In this document: one piece after another, positions 50,901 through 60,400 of the stretch
How the letters are laid out: each line of letters starts with the position of its first letter
Position numbering within the stretch: position 1 is the first letter of the stretch
NCBI GenBank assembly: GCA_932294295.1
Contig: OW028579.1
Coordinates: forward strand, 36,959,362 to 37,023,361
Direction: 5' to 3'
DNA from: Alitta virens
Lineage: Eukaryota > Annelida > Polychaeta > Phyllodocida > Nereididae
Length of the DNA stretch: 64,000 nucleotides
Translations under genes and position numbers: made by a program
The notes under the pieces: generated by a model
Seen by the model: the letters and a program-made list of their open reading frames with translations, nothing else
What the model was told of the DNA's origin: nothing
The model's database searches: none

Positions 50901-52347
50901 CCATCAACCTTTCTAATGTGGCAGGGCCATTTGTGACTCCAAAGGGCATCACTGTGAAGTGATAATGCCCTCTAGGAGCTGTAAAAGCTGTCTTTTCCTT
51001 GTCCTCACTTTCCATAGCGATCTGCCAATAACCTGAGGACAGGTCAAGAGTACAAAACCACTTAGCACCAGCAAGGGCATCCAGGCAGTCCTCAATTCGA
51101 GGCAATGGATAAGCATCCTTCTTGGTGCAAGCATTTAGACGCCTGTAGTCTACACAAAACCGGAAACTGCCATCCTTCTTACGAACAAGGACTGGAGGAC
51201 TAGACCAAGGACTACTACTAGGCTCAATAACTCCAAGATCTAACATACGATCAACTTCCTCTCCTAGGGCTCGCTTTTGGGCCCAGCCCAACCGACGAGC
51301 AGGTAGCTTAAAGGGCCTATGGTCACCAGTATCGATTTCATGCTTTGCTAAGTCTGTTCGACCTAAACCAAATTGACCTCCCTCAAAGCAATGCTCATAC
51401 TTTAACAGAACCATTTTCAACTTTTCCCTTTGTTCACTACTAAGGCCTTCTGTCGGGTCAATAAGGGGTTTCAAGTGATCTGGAAGGTCCTTGTGTCTAG
51501 GGCCCTCCTTGGAAGCCACAGCTGATACCAGCGTGTCCTCTTCCAGAGAATCCTTGTTAGACAGGACACTAGTCAACTCCCCTAGTAATTGACCCTGTGA
51601 CAGACAAATATCTTTCTCAGTTGGATTTGCTATCCAGACCTTGGCATCAGGACAATTCACGTCCACTATGCCCCGAGGTACCATAACATGCAAATTCTGA
51701 CTAACCTGGGGAATGGCTTCGAACAAAAGGTCATGACCCTGACATTTGCCCCATGTCACCAGATTGACTGCAACCAATGACACATGCCTTGCTAGCAGGC
51801 AAATGGGTTCTCTGACCACTGCTCGACCTCCAAGACCTTCTGGACCTTCTCTACACAAAACATCTGACCCACCTAAACACAATACTCCAGAGGAACACAT
51901 TAAAGTGGCTTTATGCTTCTTCAAGAAATCCATCCCCAGCAACCCAGTCAGTTGTCCCATCTCAGCAACTAGGAACTCACACTGATACAGAGCTCTGTCC
52001 ACACAGATCTCTGTCTCTAGCCTTCCATATACTTTGATAAGACCACCATTTGCAGCTGCTACTTTCCTTTCCATAGACAAAAGTGGAGACCTATACACTC
52101 CAGCTATCTCATCATACACTTTCTTACTCATCATTGAAACTTGGGCACCTGTGTCCACCAGCATTTCCAGATCTGTGGAACCAATCCGGATGGGCAAATA
52201 CCAGGCTGTTACGGCTTCCTGTGCAGCAGCACATTGAGGCCTATCCTGTCCCTTAAAGAACTCCTCATTACTATTCATGGGAGCCACTAACTTCAAGGGT
52301 GGAGGACCTGGGACCAGATCTTCCTCCACCCTTACTCTTTTAGCGAA
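47989..52347 (-). CDS. pol: Retrotransposon pol (PR-RT-RNase H-integrase)
   Basis: The frame is open from 52347 (just after a TAG) to the stop at 47989, about 1450 codons. Numbered from the GTG at 52329: aspartic protease VDTG 58-61; reverse transcriptase with YMDD 491-494; RNase H with ILDTDAS at about 637 and RTDHRAL at about 705; a low-complexity linker at about 760-880; integrase zinc module H963/H970 and C1000/C1003; catalytic D1031, D1091, E1127 (D-35-E spacing); GPY module at 1265. The first ATG is 52278, after gag has ended. Pol overlaps gag by 16 bases in the -1 frame, so a Gag-Pol fusion by -1 frameshift is the likely route. No internal stop. Confidence 0.95.
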   Translation of the reverse strand, partial: FAKRVRVEEDLVPGPPPLKLVAPMNSNEEFFKGQDRPQCAAAQEAVTAWYLPIRIGSTDLEMLVDTGAQVSMMSKKVYDEIAGVYRSPLLSMERKVAAANGGLIKVYGRLETEICVDRALYQCEFLVAEMGQLTGLLGMDFLKKHKATLMCSSGVLCLGGSDVLCREGPEGLGGRAVVREPICLLARHVSLVAVNLVTWGKCQGHDLLFEAIPQVSQNLHVMVPRGIVDVNCPDAKVWIANPTEKDICLSQGQLLGELTSVLSNKDSLEEDTLVSAVASKEGPRHKDLPDHLKPLIDPTEGLSSEQREKLKMVLLKYEHCFEGGQFGLGRTDLAKHEIDTGDHRPFKLPARRLGWAQKRALGEEVDRMLDLGVIEPSSSPWSSPPVLVRKKDGSFRFCVDYRRLNACTKKDAYPLPRIEDCLDALAGAKWFCTLDLSSGYWQIAMESEDKEKTAFTAPRGHYHFTVMPFGVTNGPATLERLMELVLGGLDLTTCLCYMDDIVVQGSTFDQCLANLVTVLKRMDQAGLRLKPSKCELFRKEVPFLGHVVGEAGVRPDPRKIEVVRNWPEPQTLHEIRSFVGFASYYRKYVPDFAALAAPLHALMTPKVPFEWTSECQRSFEALIKALTTAPVLALPREGCPVILDTDASDLAIGGVLSQVIEGKERVIAYASQALSTSQKNYCTTYKELLAVVRMAKIFRPYLYGQGSVLLRTDHRALVWLQNFKDAEGMLARWLASLAEYDFRIEYREGKKHGNADGCSRIPVRRCKRDDCPDPGHGDQEMMVALVQWNADKAHLLMKPWEQAPLWRQGQGPGRATVVGSIGDVADGSARAETVSVNQPVVAVSETSPGVSSEASPEVVTAPPEVGGPEQSEVLGSNWLNVWTRGVIVAAQAQDSATALAVDWLKAGQRPSYSDIADRPGSVRDIWAQYNWLHLKDGKLYREHRLPTGESVEQLVIPAKLRRAIFEQLHTSRLGGHMGIHSTVAKVRRRFYWPGYKEDIVRWVGWCESCQKRRQTGRNRVPLQQVPVGMPMERMAVDIVGPFPETKKGNKVIVVIADYFTKWTEAFALPNQEAYTVADCLVTQVVLRFGAPYQLHSDQGTNFESKLFQEMCKLLGIVKTRTTAYHPQSDGLVERFNRSLQDMLSKLVNDYRDDWDDILPYVMCAYRATPQHSTGVTPNKLMLGREALLPVDLLYGHVLQDQPSCTIEYVEWIRLAMEDSFERCRLKLRKSALNQAKHYNRLSSNQSHEPGDWVLLFYPPLARQKLSLKFLGPYRVVRRVGEVNYEIVAPATGKSRIVHINQLKPYLAEVRETDVARIPDLPLTDPYTDPFLYDERQNKPPSEKEQDPPLTRSGETRDGVLRSAVRPAAASSEHVMLGDDAASPNADAAPSTHVGTGRTEAPRLMPANHMECGGKVASPWLAEDSRLNPEAEPFVSKRLRQPPDRYGHNIGFD

Positions 52348-53732
52348 CTAGCTCCCTTATCTGACTGTGAACCATTCCCTGCACCTTTTGGGGCACCTTT
52401 TCGGGCCCCTGACCCCTTATCCCAATCTTTCTTGTCCCTTGAACGACTGTTTCCCTGATTGCCCCGGCCAGATTGATCTCTGCCCCTGTTTTGCTTAGGG
52501 CAGTCTCTACGAATATGGCCGTAATCATTGCAATTAAAACAGCGCCTATTGGAACCGGAAGGGGGCCTCGGCCCATCTCGGCGACCCTTATCGCTGGGCC
52601 CACCTCGATTTGCCAATACATCATTCATCAGGGAATAAAACAACTCTTTAACTTGCTCCTGAGTCATGGGGTCTCCTTTAGCTGAAGGAGCTACCCCTGC
52701 TTGACTTGTTGGAGCTAATTCTGAGGTCTCAGGATGGACAACGGGCAAAGCCACGGCCCCTATTGGCCCAAGGTCGGGTTTGTGGGGCCTTGTGGCTTCA
52801 TAGGCGGATTCATACTGGACAGCCAAATCAATGGCATCCTGTAAAGTAGAGGGCTTGAGGGCACCTAACCAGAACCTCATGCTGGGAGAACCGGCTGTTT
52901 CCATGAACCTTTCCTTGGCAAACCTTTCCTGCTCCTCAGTCGAGGATGCAGGGTTCGCCTTCCTGGAAAGATCCACTAAGAACAAGCCATATGACTCCAG
53001 ATCCATTTCGGGCCCTCTCTTTGAATTAAACCATTTACTACGATAAGCATCTAGAGCACGGGAAGAACAAAACAGACCATTTAATTGCTCTATCATCTTA
53101 ACCCACGACTTCTCATAGGGCAAGGAGACAATCTTGAGCCTAGCTGGACCGGAAATACTAGTCCACATGTGGAAGCAACGCTCATCTTCTGTCCAACCAT
53201 TAAAATCTGCCACTCTCCTAAACTCCATCAAATAATCAGCAAAAGCTACTCCCTGACCATCATACAAAGGGGGTAAGGCTTCCCTACGACGCCTGTGCCT
53301 TGGACGATAGGCACGATTGCCAGGGGCCACGTGGTCCGCCATTACTGCTCCAGCGGCCCCACCGGCCCCAGTTGGCTCAGTCCCCACCCGGGTCCTATAT
53401 TCTGGAGAAGAGGTGGGAGTGGACGCACAGGAGTCATTCGAATCCGACTCTCTCTGCACCATATCCCTGGACCTCTTTCCACTACTTGCTCTAGCTCTAG
53501 ATCCTTCCCTAGGGAGCCTCACTCCGGAATTGGAGCTGATCTCCCCAGGTTGCCTCACTCCTGACATGGAGCTAGCACGTGGTCTAACTGGGGTGGCATC
53601 CCCAGAAGCCATGCTGGCGACTGGGGGGCCTGATGTGTTGACCCCTGTTGACTGGGGAGCCAATGATCGGCTCTCCCTGTCTTGGGGTACCTTTCTACCA
53701 GGCTTGGGTCTCAATGCTGAAGTTCCAGGCAT
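52332..53732 (-). CDS. gag: Retrotransposon gag
   Basis: 466 residues from the first ATG (53732-53730) to TAA at 52334-52332. A Ser/Arg-rich N-terminus leads to a capsid-like helical region (contains FADYLMEFRRVADFNGW and ERFMETAGSPSMRFWLGAL). A CCHC zinc knuckle, CFNCNDYGHIRRDC, follows at about 398-411, then a Gly/Lys/Arg-rich nucleocapsid tail. The frame is open upstream to about 53801 and would add a hydrophobic Leu/Cys run, but it has no ATG there. Gag supplies the particle shell and packages the RNA. Confidence 0.93.
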   Translation of the reverse strand: MPGTSALRPKPGRKVPQDRESRSLAPQSTGVNTSGPPVASMASGDATPVRPRASSMSGVRQPGEISSNSGVRLPREGSRARASSGKRSRDMVQRESDSNDSCASTPTSSPEYRTRVGTEPTGAGGAAGAVMADHVAPGNRAYRPRHRRRREALPPLYDGQGVAFADYLMEFRRVADFNGWTEDERCFHMWTSISGPARLKIVSLPYEKSWVKMIEQLNGLFCSSRALDAYRSKWFNSKRGPEMDLESYGLFLVDLSRKANPASSTEEQERFAKERFMETAGSPSMRFWLGALKPSTLQDAIDLAVQYESAYEATRPHKPDLGPIGAVALPVVHPETSELAPTSQAGVAPSAKGDPMTQEQVKELFYSLMNDVLANRGGPSDKGRRDGPRPPSGSNRRCFNCNDYGHIRRDCPKQNRGRDQSGRGNQGNSRSRDKKDWDKGSGARKGAPKGAGNGSQSDKGASSLKE

Positions 53733-53985
53733 TCTTACAGAACACAATACAAACAGCAAACAAGACAAACAAGACAAACAGAGTAACCAGGGCAGGGCCA
53801 CTCAACAAGACCAGTTTCAAAGTGGAGTGAAACTACTTAGCTGTTCAGATTCTGTTGTAGAAAACACACAAAAGAGTACTCCAATGTGACACAATGGTAA
53901 ATCCTTAAAAACACAAGTAAATCCCTGTAAGCACCTTATTTGAAAAGGTCCTCACAGATCCAAAGTATTCCTGAGAATGAGTCAA

Positions 53986-54003
53986 GTCCCATATCGGGCG
54001 CCA
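53986..54003 (-). other. Primer-binding site, tRNA-Lys-like
   Basis: Three bases inside the 5' LTR, on the minus strand: TGGCGCCCGATATGGGAC. TGGCGCCCGA is the start of Lys(UUU)-type primer sites, and the site as a whole differs from the lentiviral-type Lys site at two or three positions. The primer identity is inference; the host tRNA was not checked. Confidence 0.75.
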
Positions 54004-54006
54004 ATT

Positions 54007-54313
54007 TGTAAGGTCCTTCAGACTTGACTCAAACAAACTCAAAGAATACATTTTGAAGCTTTATTGGCCCTGCCCTAGCCAAACGTCCTGCCTATACCAT
54101 TCTATGGACCAAACTCAATCAAACTGATGCTGCCAGCATCCCTGTAGCCCCCAGCAGCCCACTCTGGCCAATAGGAACCCAGCCATGCCCCTATCACGTG
54201 CTCCCCTTACTGGGGCATAGGAAATGCCCCACATTCTAGGTCAACGGCCTCACTGAGGTCACTGGGGTCATGGGAACGGGTAACATTCGAAAAACGGATT
54301 CCAGGTCATCACA
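54007..54313 (-). repeat. 5' LTR (307 bp)
   Basis: Identical on reading to 43768-44074. TG...CA ends. Outside it lies TATATA, repeating the base run left of the other LTR. Confidence 0.95.
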
Positions 54314-54717
54314 TATATAATAAATAAGCATTTGGTTTGACCAAGGAACTTTCCACACTGAATTATTCACTTCAATTGATGTAATTGGATATAAACCTTA
54401 CATGCAAGTACTTGCGTTAGCCAGCCATGTAATTGTCCATGTCTTGTAGAACTTTGTATATAATATATTTCATTGTGCATTATGGCTAATAAAATTGAAA
54501 TTGAATTCAAATTAGTGGATTTGCAACGAAACACTCATATTACAGTTAGGTACTGCAACCAAGCCTTTTATAAATGCAACCATAAATTGAATTAATTCTT
54601 TTATGAACGTAGCAGACCTTTTCAAATTTTTTCAGTTCACACAAATTTTGCATCTTCATTCAAAGGAAACTGAATATCTAAATAGTTTCTCAGGTTGTGT
54701 AAATGAAACCTTCGAAG

Positions 54718-54923
54718 CAGTGTTCGAAATAAGGGGTTTCCGGTTGTCCGGGACAACCAAATTGTCAGCCAGACAACCATGTTTAATTTCGGGGTTTTCC
54801 ATCGAAAAACTGACTTTTTTTTTTTTTTTTTTTTTCGGACAACTGAAAATCTGCGGACAACCAGAAATTTTGGCCCAGTTGTCCAGTGGACAACCACTCC
54901 AGAACACCTTATTTCGAACACTG
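54718..54923 (-). mobile_element. Fold-back MITE with CAGTGTTCGAAATAAGG ends (copy 2)
   Basis: CAGTGTTCGAAATAAGG at the left and CCTTATTTCGAACACTG at the right are exact complements over 17 bases. The reverse complement aligns with the element at 8969-9255, with a shorter interior and a long T/A homopolymer. No target duplication was recognised. Confidence 0.8.
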
Positions 54924-56984
54924 CAAAGTACAGTATAGTTTGATTCAGAGTCAGAGTCTAACATTCAGTCTTACACAATTTAAATTTAATATTCATGCAG
55001 TGAAATAATCCCGCTCAAGCCCTCCAAAAAGAAACTTCATATTCATCTTTGCTTTGCCATATAAGAATCTGTTATGCATGCTGAGAAATGCAAGGGCGGC
55101 CGGCCTGGATGCGTTCAAAACTCATCATTATTTAATATTAGATGCAATATTTTGCATTTTCAATATAACTGTAAAGCCAAGAAGGCTTCTCAGTATTGAA
55201 GTTTGCTATAAACTTAGAATCATTGCTTGGGAAAATTCTGACAGATGCATTATATAACTTCGGATGATTAAAGCCTACAGAAGAGCGCAGTGTCTACAAC
55301 TTTCGAGAACACTGTTATGTATAATTCAATGGTGAATGGATCAGTACACAATATGCCAATTCATATTCAAGCTTATGATCTCCTGGATCCATTGGTTGAT
55401 ATTTGTATTTTCATATCAAAAATATTGCAAGCCGCGTTATCGCAAAAATGTTGCATGAATTTAATAACATTTAATGAGTCCCAAGCACTTATAAAGGCTT
55501 CCGCTGGCATTTCTCAGCAACATAACAGCATCATACGCATCATACGCTCTGATGAATAGAACTCAGAACTCAAAACAAATTTATTTGACAAAGTATATAA
55601 AAATAAAAGATCAGGAAAGCCATGCTGTCACTGACAAGGTGCCCACATTACAACAGTGTATACAATAAATCAATTAGAACTTAATTTTTAAACTTAAAAC
55701 TCACCAGGTACAACTGACGTTTATATAATAGATACATGCTTGTGATGGAGGAATGACATTTACCAATCTGAAGCAAATCTTTGATTATGAAGAAGTTTAT
55801 GAAATCAAGGATATAACAATTACTGGTATTGCCGCAAGTGGCTGATCTTCGACTTGGATAAATTAAAGCATTTTCTTTCAGTTGATTTTTGATATAATTG
55901 GATGACATTCACATACTATATATTTGCGTAGCATTTTGAAGTTGTTGGAGGGTTTGAGCCAATTTTCTGGACATGGAAAATGTCTACATGGCTGCATGTA
56001 CAATATTATGTAGGAGAGCAGGGCCTGTTTGATTCCCTCACTGACGATACTGGTCAGCCGGATCATGTTTTGCAGCAGAATGATTACAGACACACTGCCC
56101 CATACACTTAGACTTTGATTATGTATGACTAAATGTCTACCTTTTTGAAGGTTTATTACACACAACCGGATAAACTATATAGATATTCAGTTTCCTTTGG
56201 AGTTAGATGAACAATTTGTGTGAATTGAACTCATATTTTTTGAAGAGGGTAAGTTTATGAAGGAAGTAATTCAATTATTACAGATTGCAGCTTTAAGTGG
56301 TATGGTTGCAGACTTAAGTGGTATGGTTGCAGACTTGCAGTACCTAACTGTAATAGGAATGTTCTGTTGAAAATTCACAAAATTAAGACTGGACAGGTAA
56401 AGTTTGGTATCTAATTATATCAAACTTCAAAGTGTATCATCTCACTAAAATATACCGATGCTACCTGGTTTATTTTAAATTTGTGGATAAGTTTTTTTAC
56501 ATGTTGGTACTCATTTGAAAGGTCTTACAATGAGGAATTTAACCATGTATCACACATAGCCATACCATCAAAACTGATAAAGTATGTCGGCCGTGGAATA
56601 TTTATAAAATCTTTTAATTGCACTTGTCATATATTGTACAGTAGTAAAAAAAAATTCAATGATGGATTCTTGATCCTATGTAAATGTTAAAAATATTAGT
56701 TGGGTTACACCATGGTTTTTGCATTTAGTCCCCCCCCCCCCCCCCCCAGCTGGGCTTGGACAGTGGTCACTGCACCAAGACAGGATGTTGGGATTGTTGG
56801 CCGTAGTCAGGGAGACAGTCCCCAAAACACTATGACAGTTGGGCTTGTCACTGGGAGTCTGTTTAGGCTGGGGTGGGAGTGCTCCCTTTATCAAATGTCA
56901 AATGATTGCTTCTCCACTGAATAATGGCTCCTTCACCAAATGATGGCCCCTTCACTAGGGTGTTCTTGTGAAGTTTTCGTATAC

Positions 56985-57265
56985 AGTGCCAAATTGCCAA
57001 TAGCTAAATTGTCTATTCATATCCACTGCATCTTCAGTGAGACTGCTGTAGCCACGGCATCTACAGTGCCAATTGCCAATTTCTATGGGCAGTGTCATTT
57101 TAGACAAATTCATCTTTGGACTCTTTCTCTGAAGTGCCAATAGCCATTTTTTGCCATAGACATTTCCCAGAAAAATGGTTTTTCGACGGTACGAGGATCC
57201 ACCAACTGGTGCGAAGTATCTACTTGGAAGAAGATATACTTCATCAGCAGTGCCAATAGCTGTAT
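56985..57265. repeat. Four spaced AGTGCCAAT motifs
   Basis: CAGTGCCAAATTGCCAATAG, CAGTGCCAATTGCCAATTTC, AAGTGCCAATAGCCATTTTT and CAGTGCCAATAGCTGTA recur about 70-115 bases apart. The sequence between them is not clearly repeated. Origin unknown. Confidence 0.5.
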
Positions 57266-57432
57266 GATACTATACAATGTCAACTTAGGCACTCCTTTAA
57301 AATCATTAGCTCAAGCATCCCCACCTCTCGCTCACCTCAAACCTGCCCTCCAGCTTCTCCTGCCAACGATTTGATGGTCTGATCATCATTTGGCTGTTTA
57401 TAGTTTGTGCAGCTATGTTGTTTTTGATGCAG

Positions 57433-60400
57433 GTCTTATCTGCATTTGCGATGATCCTGATCACCCGGATTGCAAGGACGGCCTGTGTGAGATCAGCAAT
57501 GGCTCCTGTGCAACCCATTACAATATATTACAACGCAGGAAGCTTTCTCGGTAAAGACACGTTTCTTCTTTGCTGAATCTTCTCTGCTGAATGTCTTGGA
57601 TTTACCTGTATCGTTAAAAATTTAAAAATGGTATCTAATGATTGATTTTGATTTTCTTATTCTTGTTTGTAGATGTGAAGAGATAAAGACCAAGCCAGGA
57701 TTCAGAGATGCTGACGTGTGCTCCTTCCCCCTGCTGCAGCTACAACTCATCATCTCCATGTGCTGTGATGACATGGACTTGTGCAACGAGCGCTTCGACG
57801 TGACCACTGAGATGACGACTGTCGTAGAGGAACACGCTTTGAAGAACCATAGTGAGTACATGCTGTTAGAGGGGTCCTGGAAGGGTAAAATGTTTCTCGC
57901 AATTTATAATAGTGATAAGAAACAGTTAATTTCATATTAGGCCGAATGAAAACAATTATTTAGTTCCGATTTCATAGCCCTCAAAAAGTAGGGTCGGTAG
58001 GTCAGCCAAATACTCTTTTTTTTATAATTGAAATGTATAGTAAATTATTTTGAAACTTTCGAAAATGCTTGAAAAGTCCATAAAAACATCAGGATGGGTT
58101 GGGGGGGGGGGGGGGATCGTAGCAAATCGGACTCAATCAATTATTTTCTTTCAGCCTAAGTAGGATCTCAGCAAGAGCTATTTAGTAGCTAAGAAACCTA
58201 AAAGCTGGGGTTAATACTGACGTTTGAGTAATGAAAGATCTTTTTGTTGTGGAGAAAACTATCCTGTTCTATGTATGATGACCCATGCAGGGAGAAACGA
58301 GACCCTGCCTAATGTTGTACGTTTTTAGGTTGGAACATGTCATGATTATCATAGGACTTCTTAATATATGAAAAATGATTCATATTCATATTGCCATATG
58401 CTAATCTTATATATGAAACCATTTGCACTGCCACTGGTGTAAAATGGCAATTGTAGATCACGTTTTTGTGTTTTAGTCTTCCTAACAACAATTTGGGTGT
58501 TTTGTCGCAACAGAGACTCCCCTGGTTGCCATGGGAGTGGTCGTCCTCATTGTGTTCGGGGTTGTCATAGCAGTGATTGTTACGCTACGAACAAAGGGTT
58601 GGATCAAGGGATGCAAAATATCACCTGCCACTTCCGATATCTGTCTGACTTCCTCTGGCTCAGGTATGGCTTGTGAATGATTTTCTTTTCATCCGTAATA
58701 GTGATACTTGATTTCTATGGAAACCTAACAATTGTGTTAGGGAGAAAAACCACCAGAGGTCAATGTCACCGAAGCAGATAACATTCCCATAGAGGAGAGG
58801 GAAACTGACAATTTCTATGAAGCGGTGACACGTAAAACCCTGATGGTCATATTACACATCATTTTATTCCCAAGATCATCAACTGTATGAATTTTTATGT
58901 TTGCCATGTCGTAAGTGGTAAATAAGGGTCCTAAAATGTGTTTTCATGGCAACAAGTCCCTTAATATTTAAACCCAATATTAAAATTAATTTTATCCTTT
59001 AACTTTGGCAATACAACTATAAAATCTTCGATATTTGGCAAAGTTAAAGGATAAAATTATTACTAACCAGGAACCTAAGATGTTTGTTAAACGCAGGTCA
59101 TGGGCAGCCGATACTGGTGGAAAGAACAATTGCCCGGGAAGTTGCCTTCAAGAAGGAGATTGGCAAAGGGAGATACGGAACGGTGTGGTGCGGAGAGTGG
59201 CGAGGTGTTCTTGTTGCAGTGAAGACTTTTGACCCTCGCGAGAGTGACTCTTGGGCGAGGGAGGTGGAGATCTACCAAACGCACATGTTGAACCACAGCA
59301 ACATTGTGCACTTCATCGCTTCTGACAGTCGAGGTAGTCTTATTAAAATGTTAATCAAATTTTAGGAAATCCAAAACGCAATGAGATATTGAGGCCAGCT
59401 GCAGTTGAGTTGAGGACAGATAATTCGTAGGCTGTCAATGAATGATTTAATATGCGCCCCCCCCCCCCTTTTTTAAATGGAACACACACCCCCCCCCCCC
59501 AGCCCCCGATATCGGTTTTTTTAGAGACCCCCCCCCCCCCACCCCTGCTTCTTCCTACAATAAGATATTAAAAAAATTCTGGTCAACACCCCTTCTGTTT
59601 TATTTTGGAGAAACCCCACTCCCCAGCTTTTTAAATTTTTTCTGGTCCAACCCCCTCCCCTTTTTAAAATGCAACAGCCCTTATACTTTTACTACAATTT
59701 AAACTGGTCAAATGTTCTTGACATATCTCATTTTAGTGTGGAAAATTTATGATGATAATAACAAATTTGTGCTTTTCAGACAAGGGAGCATTTACGCAGT
59801 ACCTGCTTATCACAGAGTACCACCCGAAGGGATCTCTTTTTGACTTCTTGAATGAAAACATCTTGGACGTCTCTCAGATGCTGAGGTTTGCTGAGTCTAT
59901 CACAGATGGTTTGAATTATCTTCACAGGGAAATAGTGGCCAACAGAGGTACTTCACATGCGCATAATTACTTACAGACATGAAATGAAATTATCTCCAAA
60001 TAAGGCTATCTCCAAATAAGGTCATAATGAATAGTATCTGAATTTGAATGGTTGAGCCAAAGTCTAACATTATCGCTGCTGTTATTTCAAACTTCAATGT
60101 CATGTGCTGTAGCTTGTAGAAAGAAATAAGGGTTGAGTGTAAGAGCAACAAAATAGTTCATCTCAGCGAAAAAATTTTTAAGATTTTTAGGAATATGTTG
60201 TGCTGCAGGCTCATGGTCAGTTTCATAAATACATTGTTGAGAATAGTCCTCATTTTACATGAATCATTGACGGTATATCATTTTGTAGTGAAGCCTTGCA
60301 TCGCTCACCGGGACCTAAAGAGCAGAAATATTCTCGTGAAGAATAACTACGATTGCTGCATTGCTGATCTTGGTAGGTGAAAAATTAGTTCGCTTGAAAC

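Larger units (their letters stand above)
43768..54313 (-). mobile_element. Intact Ty3/gypsy LTR retrotransposon with a third, zinc-finger ORF
   Basis: 10,546 bp, read on the minus strand: 5' LTR 54313-54007, PBS, gag, pol, ORF3, polypurine tract, 3' LTR 44074-43768. Both LTRs are 307 bp and I saw no difference between them. The element is flanked by TATA (or TATATA; the site is a TA run so the length is ambiguous) on both sides. The domain order PR-RT-RNaseH-INT with a GPY module is that of Metaviridae. All three ORFs are open. Identical LTRs and open frames argue for a recent insertion. It is unrelated to the host genes and lies 4.4 kb past the USP9X stop. Confidence 0.95.
54314..57432. other. 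Region between the LTR element and the receptor exons
   Basis: Holds a fold-back MITE (54718-54923), two tandem copies of a 21-bp unit CTTAAGTGGTATGGTTGCAG (about 56290-56335), a C tract near 56730 and a run of AGTGCCAAT words (56985-57265). The missing 5' exon(s) of the receptor gene, with its signal peptide, may lie here or further upstream; I could not place them. Confidence 0.5.

Noticed and set aside
53733..53801. Hydrophobic N-terminal extension of gag that looks like a signal peptide
   Set aside because: It has no ATG (the frame starts with GTG) and derives from a short AAACAAGAC tandem on the other strand. The ATG at 53732 is the sensible start.
55054..55257. LINE reverse-transcriptase start (ARAAGLDAFKTHHYLILD resembles the KAAGLDG..AEH motif)
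   Set aside because: Only about 20 residues resemble the motif and neither flank continues the domain. Too weak to annotate.
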